NCBI GenBank assembly: GCA_025738555.1
Contig: JAOVFP010000001.1
Span: 7,130,001 to 7,194,000, forward strand
Source: Cyathus striatus
Lineage: Eukaryota > Basidiomycota > Agaricomycetes > Agaricales > Nidulariaceae
Length of the DNA stretch: 64,000 nt
Direction: 5' to 3'
The notes under the pieces: model-generated
What the model was told of the DNA's origin: nothing
Databases searched by the model: none
Seen by the model: only the letters and a program-made list of their open reading frames with translations
In this document: positions 59,111-64,000 of the stretch, piece by piece
Numbering within the stretch: the stretch's first letter is position 1
Layout of the letters: the number at the start of each line of letters is the position of its first letter
Translations under genes and position numbers: made by a program

Positions 59111-61033
59111 TCAGAGTTTTGAATTGGTAAGTTATTCTTTACTGCTTCTTTCAAGGCATCCATTGACTTCTGTTCTGCATATTCCCATCTAAATGGCATG
59201 TTTTTACACATCATATTATACAACAGTGCCACTAAGTCAACAAACTTAGGTATGTGATGTCTAGCTTGTACAACCATTCCAAGGAAGGATCTAACTTGAC
59301 TATGATTTTCACATTTTACCCATGTAAGTACTGAATTGATTACCTTAGCTGTTGGCCTCTGTCCTTCATATGAACACTTATAACCTACCAACTTAAACTC
59401 ATCAGCACAAATAATTGACTTCTTGCCAGAAAAGGTTCCACCACTATATTTCATTTGCTGTAATATCTGTTTACATTCTGCATATGCTCCCATACAAATT
59501 GTCTAATGCCCTTATTCTCTGGGATAGTTTCATATCCACCATTTGGTAACTCATATCTAGTTGCTGGTCCACAAATTGGACAATCATCAATGTATGGCAT
59601 TGTGTACTCAGGTACTTCATCTTGCAATATAAATGTAACATCATCATGGAATATAGGTACAGAGTTAGTCCAACCCATTGGTAAAGTGACTAATTGCAAT
59701 GCCCCAAATGGTGTCTGAAATGTAGTTAGGTCTCTTGACATTTCAGCTAGCAATCTTTCATCATACCCTACATATAGGTCAAGAATTCCTCCACATGCCC
59801 TTCCCACAAAATGATTGGCCAACTCCTCAGTAGCAGGTGGTAAACCTGAGTGAGCAATTGTTACCTTGTTCAATGGTTCCAGACTATGTACTAACTGCAG
59901 ATTTTTACCATCTTTCTTTATTACACAAAACCACTTGGATCTATATGAAGCATTTGAAGGCTCATATACTCTGCTCTCAATCTTTGACCTGATTATGTTA
60001 CAGACTTCTTCATTCAGTGCTGGTGGAATAGGAATATTCTTTATTACCCATGGAACATGTGGCACAGTGGGAATTTTTACAGGAGGAAAGAATTCCTCTT
60101 TAAATGTTCCTCTTTGTGTGTCATTCCATGCAAAAGCTTCCTCCTGTTCTCCAATCATATGATGCATCAGTTTCTGTTCTTCAGGCAGCAAGAAATCCTC
60201 CTTATGTGCTCTGTCCATTGCTTCCATACATTCTTGAGTATATCTCTTTCTTGGTATCCACTCTGGTGGATTTGTAGGTAACTCAGGCATTCCTTTCAAA
60301 GGATCACCTAATATCTCTCTTTTTATGTAAAATTCCTTTGGTAACTCTGTCAACACAGGTCTCACTTTTATGCTACTGGCTTATACTTTTTACCAGCAAA
60401 ACAATCTTGGGTGTCTCTTAAATCGGACTCCTCCTTTGTATATACTGATTCTGTTTGTGCCTTTGTAGCTAAGTCATCTGGTAACAAACTCATAAATAAA
60501 CTTTCTGCTTTTTTATTTTCTATCAGACCATCTCATGCTTGTTCAACCAGGAATGCACACTTCAATTCATCTCCTTTAAATGTCTTCTTATTTTCTGGTG
60601 TATAATATACATTCAATGTAACTGTTCCTGATTTCTCATATGTGTATATTAATGCTAGCTCTCCTTGGTCTTTGACCAAATCATCGATTAATGAAAATTT
60701 TGGCTGTCTTCTTGTCCTATAGGTGTCTGTCCCTGCTCATATGTGGATAAAACAATTTTCTGATCTGTCTGTGGATCTTTTATAATAACAAAAAGACCTC
60801 CATCATGCTCATTATTGTACTGACTTTCCATTAATGCATCAAATGGCTTTCCAAGTAACAATTCATAAGGTGGGTCAGTTAGGATGTGTATTTGTAAAAG
60901 TACAGTAATTGAGTTTATTTTAAAAGGTACATTGCATGCTAGTCCTAGCAATGCTTCATAACCTCCATTTGCACTCTGTATTTTTATCTTAATACTTGGG
61001 TCCCAACTAACACCACATTCCACCACCTTCTTT
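59111..61033 (-). pseudogene. Gypsy-B pol, 5' part: protease C-terminus and reverse transcriptase
   Basis: The protease continues after the 1.15-kb insertion (KKKVVECGVSWDPSIKIKIQ, LLGKPFDALMES, to about 60690). RT runs from about 60365: PPALNEEVCNIIRSKIESRV, WFCVIKKDGKNLQLVHSLEP, GGILDLYVGYDERLLAEMSR, FGALQLVTLPMGWTNSVPIF and the catalytic box MPYIDD (about 59590). The thumb/connection part (FKLVGYKCSYEGQRPTAKVI, VRSFLGMVVQARHHIPKFVD) ends at PIQNSDY where Gypsy-A begins. The YIDD box and DLYVGYDERLL are typical of a Gypsy lineage common in Agaricomycetes. Frames break near 59470 and 60400. Confidence 0.85.
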
Positions 61034-61038
61034 TTACT

Positions 61039-62190
61039 GATATGCCTAGTAAAATATAAGGGATATTTTTCGAAATATAATAGACATCTAAGTACCAGTA
61101 ATACAATTAGAGAATCAAGTCCAAGAGTCCAAGAGTTGGGGTGAGTCCTGAGCTGCCAACTAGAGTATTCTATATTGAATAACACTATCAAGGGAAGAGT
61201 CCAAGGGCTGGGGTTGAGTCCCGCACTGCCAGTCAAAGTATCTACATGATACAAACTAAGGGATTCAACACAACAACAATATATTTGGACTATCAATTCC
61301 TGTAGAAATTACGAGTACTAGATAACTATACTATAAAGAAAAGCCCAAAAGATAATGCTCAGGAATGTATTCATACTTCTCTGTACCCAGAATAATGCTC
61401 ATGGTACCAAGTTAGACAATCACACAATGTCAGGGAAATATTTTGGCCTAGATAATTCTTAGTACCACTGGATACTGCAACTCAGAGCTATTGTGCAGTC
61501 TCTTGAATAACCTGAAACATCCATGCATCTCTCCTGTGTAAAACTGCCACGATGTGGGAAATCACATGCCCCCAGGACTTTGGAATGTGTGCCAAACACT
61601 ACCCATGGCACATTGGGTAGTGCCATCAGATGCACCAGTACCAGAAACACTAGTATCTGTTATATCCAAGTACTTGGCCAGGATTAGCACATGTATTAGC
61701 ATGTGTCTTGACATGTGTCTATTAATGGCATGGCACAGCACTTGATGCATCTCTGAAACTGAGTGTGCCATCATGTATTCTCATATGGAAGGATAACCAG
61801 ACCTCTTTGATTGTATGGTTCCACTAAGACTTTATGACATATTATTTACTATACCTATTCCATTGCACATGAGACTGCTGCCATGTAATATATAAGTAGT
61901 TAGACATACCTTTAGAATACCTTAAGCACTGCACAGGCTGTACTTCCGTTCTCACAGTAGAGTACATTCTGAATCCAATATTTGCATTCCAAGTACAATT
62001 ATGAAGTCTGAAAGCTGAATCCGAGAGTACCTGAAAGCAATTGCATTATCTCCTATTAAATACATTGTTCATTTACTATACTTAAAACTCTTGTGCCTTC
62101 GAACTAAATAAAATCTAACTTGAACTATATGTTCTTCATTGGTGGTGTTAATACTATGTAAATAAACATTATCTAAAGTTAGTCTTATTA
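61039..62190. mobile_element. 1.15-kb insertion in the Gypsy-B protease
   Basis: TTACT is duplicated at 61034-61038 and 62191-62195, and the Gypsy-B protease resumes in frame across it (IISMS then SKKKVVE). The insert has no clear gene; its ends (GATATGCCTAG and GTCTTATTA, or TG...TA if one base is shifted) are not standard LTR ends, although a 5-bp duplication and this length would fit a solo LTR. It contains two related units near 61108 and 61190 (GAGTCCAAGRGYTGGGGT). Confidence 0.65.
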
Positions 62191-62708
62191 TTACTCATAG
62201 AAATTATCTGTGAGCCACTATCAAGAAGTGCTTCCTGTTCCTTGGTTCCATTTACTAAACCTTTAATACACCTCAATGGCTCTGACTCTCTTGCCTCATA
62301 ATTCAGAACTTGCTCTTCTCGCCTATGCTTTGGAAGACTCTCAAGATATAAACTAACAGGATTGCTTACCCACCAAACATTTCTCTTCTGGCCAGTTTCC
62401 TTGTTTGTCCACTCTTTTCGCTCCTTCTTTGCTAGTGTTAAGTCCTGCATCATCAAATGCTCTTCAGTTTGCTTTGGTACTAGCACCACTTTGCTTGGTT
62501 TTTCCAAGTGCACTATTTTCACAGGTACAGTACCAATAACTTTTGCCTGCTGATTTTCTCTCCCCATTGTTGTTTGCTTGGTCACTAATCGCCCTTGTAA
62601 ATCAACTCTAAGCACTGGCACTAGCACTAATAACTCATGCTGTGACAATGTGACAGGAGCTTCCAACATTTTATCAAGCACTATTCCTGCATCTACCCCA
62701 TTTCTCAA
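62169..62708 (-). pseudogene. Gypsy-B protease N-terminal part
   Basis: Contains the aspartic protease signature ALLDSGSQIISMS at its end (about 62195-62235). Upstream is a basic linker with NPVSLYLESLPKHRREEQVL and EPLRCIKGLVNG, the usual approach to the protease in this lineage. The last residues before the stop are encoded by the 1.15-kb insertion. Confidence 0.8.
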
Positions 62709-62730
62709 TTGGTGCTACATTCTTAGTTAC

Positions 62731-64000
62731 TCATCTCTCTATTTCATCTAATGTCACAGCTAAATGGCCAGGAGCCATTCTCACAGGTGGTACATCTCTA
62801 AATGGTCGCTCTGGAAATGGTAAAGAAATAGAAATATTTTTGTCTTTGTCTATCCTATCTGTGTTTTTAGGTTCTTTTTCAATTTTCTTATTTTGTACTT
62901 CCTTTTTATTTTCTGGTTCTATATTATCCATACTGACAGTCTCTTTCTCTATAGGGGTATCCTTGGGTACATCAACCCACTTGGTATATATCAGTCTTAT
63001 TTCATCCTCAGGAGTGCCAGCAACCACTGGTGTAGGAGCCGTCTCCTTTGGACGGCACTGCTCCTGCCTCGGACTTGTTAAAAATCTGGTTCTGGTGTAG
63101 TCTCTTTGCCTGTCCTACTTTGCAGCAACTGACTTGTGGATGCCTGTGCAGGACCAGTCAAATTCTGTGCTTCAAGCCACCCTGAGTATCACTGCAACTC
63201 CTGTAATAACTGTAGATGTGGTTCCCCTTCCAGCTGAGTACTTTGCATTATTATGGCAGGTGCTTTTCCTTTATCTATGCCTGTAGAGTGCCCTTCTGAC
63301 TCTTTTAGCAGGCACTCAATCTCTCTTTGTTTTGGCTGGCCTTCAACTCGTGGAATATACCTTCCACTACTTCCCATGACTAATTGACCATTTGGACCTT
63401 CACACACAATTCCATCCTGAATATCTTTTGCTCTGACCCTACAATTCATCATGTGCTCAGGACAATTTCCACAATACCAACAGTTTGTCCTGGTACTATT
63501 CCCATTATACCCATTATATCCTCCACTTTGTGCTGGTGGTCCTCTGAACTGGTATGTTGTTGGCTGTTGCCAATTGTTTGGTGGTGGAGGTCGGTACTGT
63601 TGAGGTGCTTGTTGCACATTCTGTGCCATCTGCATCATTTGTAACAGTCCCTTGAGCTCTTTTTTCATAGAGTCCCACTCCTTTGTCATTTGAGCTGTAG
63701 CTTTCTTTGTTTCTTCCAGGATTGAGCTATCTACTACCTCATGTTTAATTATGCTTTTAGATCCTGCAGTAGGTGTTTGCACAAAGGCAGAACCTCCTAA
63801 AGAACTTAAACTCATAATTTTGTCCACAGCTGTTATTACTTCATCCAATTTATATGGATCCTCCCTAGGTCAGTCTTTTGCTATTTCTGTTTTCACCATA
63901 TCCATCATAGCTAGTTGAGTATTGACTTTTTCCCTTACCGAGTTATGGAATACTTCACTTAGTAGCCCTACTAAAGATCGGTTAGATATCAAAGTCCCAT
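62731..64000 (-). pseudogene. Gypsy-B gag and linker, running off the window
   Basis: The gag C-terminal part has a knuckle-like CWYCGNCPEHMMNCRV (about 63450), preceded by a Gln/Pro/Asn-rich stretch and coiled-coil-like EETKKATAQMTKEWDSMKKE. Next comes the linker with PFPERPFRDVPPVRMAPGHL ahead of the protease. TGA codons interrupt at D-stop-PREDPYKL (about 63870) and ER-stop-VTKN (about 62730). The N-terminus lies beyond position 64000. Confidence 0.75.

Larger units (their letters stand above)
39490..64000 (-). mobile_element. Gypsy-B: Ty3/Gypsy retrotransposon, split and open-ended
   Basis: Reading the minus strand from the window end: gag with a zinc knuckle, a linker, protease, reverse transcriptase, [Gypsy-A insertion 41730-59105], RNase H, integrase and a C-terminal tail ending near 39490. 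The coding text on the two sides of Gypsy-A joins in frame if the insertion and one TGTAA copy are removed. A second insertion of 1.15 kb (61039-62190) splits the protease. No LTR for Gypsy-B lies in view; its 5' part continues beyond the window. Several in-frame TGA codons show it is dead. Confidence 0.85.

Overview
The window looks like transposon-dense nuclear DNA of a filamentous fungus, most likely an Agaricomycete (mushroom-forming basidiomycete). Support comes from CxC5/CxC6-type KDZ transposase genes, an NB-ARC/TPR NLR gene, a FAR1/MULE-type transposase, a Tf1/sushi-like chromovirus and short GT-AG introns of about 50-70 nt. I cannot name the species. No ordinary housekeeping gene was recognised.

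Layout. 1-3320: no recognised gene. 3321-7600: a decayed MULE-like transposase (minus strand), split in an intron by sat-1 (5429-7326), a short element filled with a 19-bp minisatellite. 10166-11378: sat-2, truncated. 11379-13278: relic of one end of a KDZ-type element, itself invaded by a foldback element. 15036-16962: an NLR (NB-ARC plus TPR) gene on the minus strand, cut short by a nonsense codon. About 16900-28500: a CpG-retaining, gene-poor stretch with two hAT-like MITEs that have perfect 8-bp target duplications. 28555-36659: KDZ-1, an 8.1-kb DNA transposon with two genes (A and B). 36661-39240: exons of unrecognised genes.

39490 to the window end is one old Ty3/Gypsy element (Gypsy-B, minus strand). 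It is split in its reverse transcriptase/RNase H region by a 17.4-kb LTR element (Gypsy-A, 41730-59105, target duplication TGTAA). Gypsy-A carries in its 3' untranslated region a 10.1-kb DNA transposon, KDZ-2 (42204-52350, target duplication GAGAATTG). KDZ-2 carries sat-3 (47209-48681, target duplication GCTGAGTGC) inside an exon of its gene A. This is four-level nesting with a target duplication at each of the three junctions.

The most interesting system is the KDZ-type element. KDZ-1 and KDZ-2 share one plan: C-rich termini, 11-bp-phased subterminal repeats, an antisense tRNA-like sequence, a kilobase-scale pyrimidine-rich tract, long perfect hairpins, gene A (a charged protein with a Lys/Gly tail, no recognised family), gene B (CxC5/CxC6 transposase-like), then subterminal repeats again. 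The minisatellite elements share both terminal sequences and the 8-9 bp target duplication with KDZ-2, so they look like its non-autonomous partners. Throughout the transposons, premature stops are mostly TGA where CGA is expected, and CpG sites have become TpG or CpA, as expected for methylation-linked deamination or a RIP-like process.
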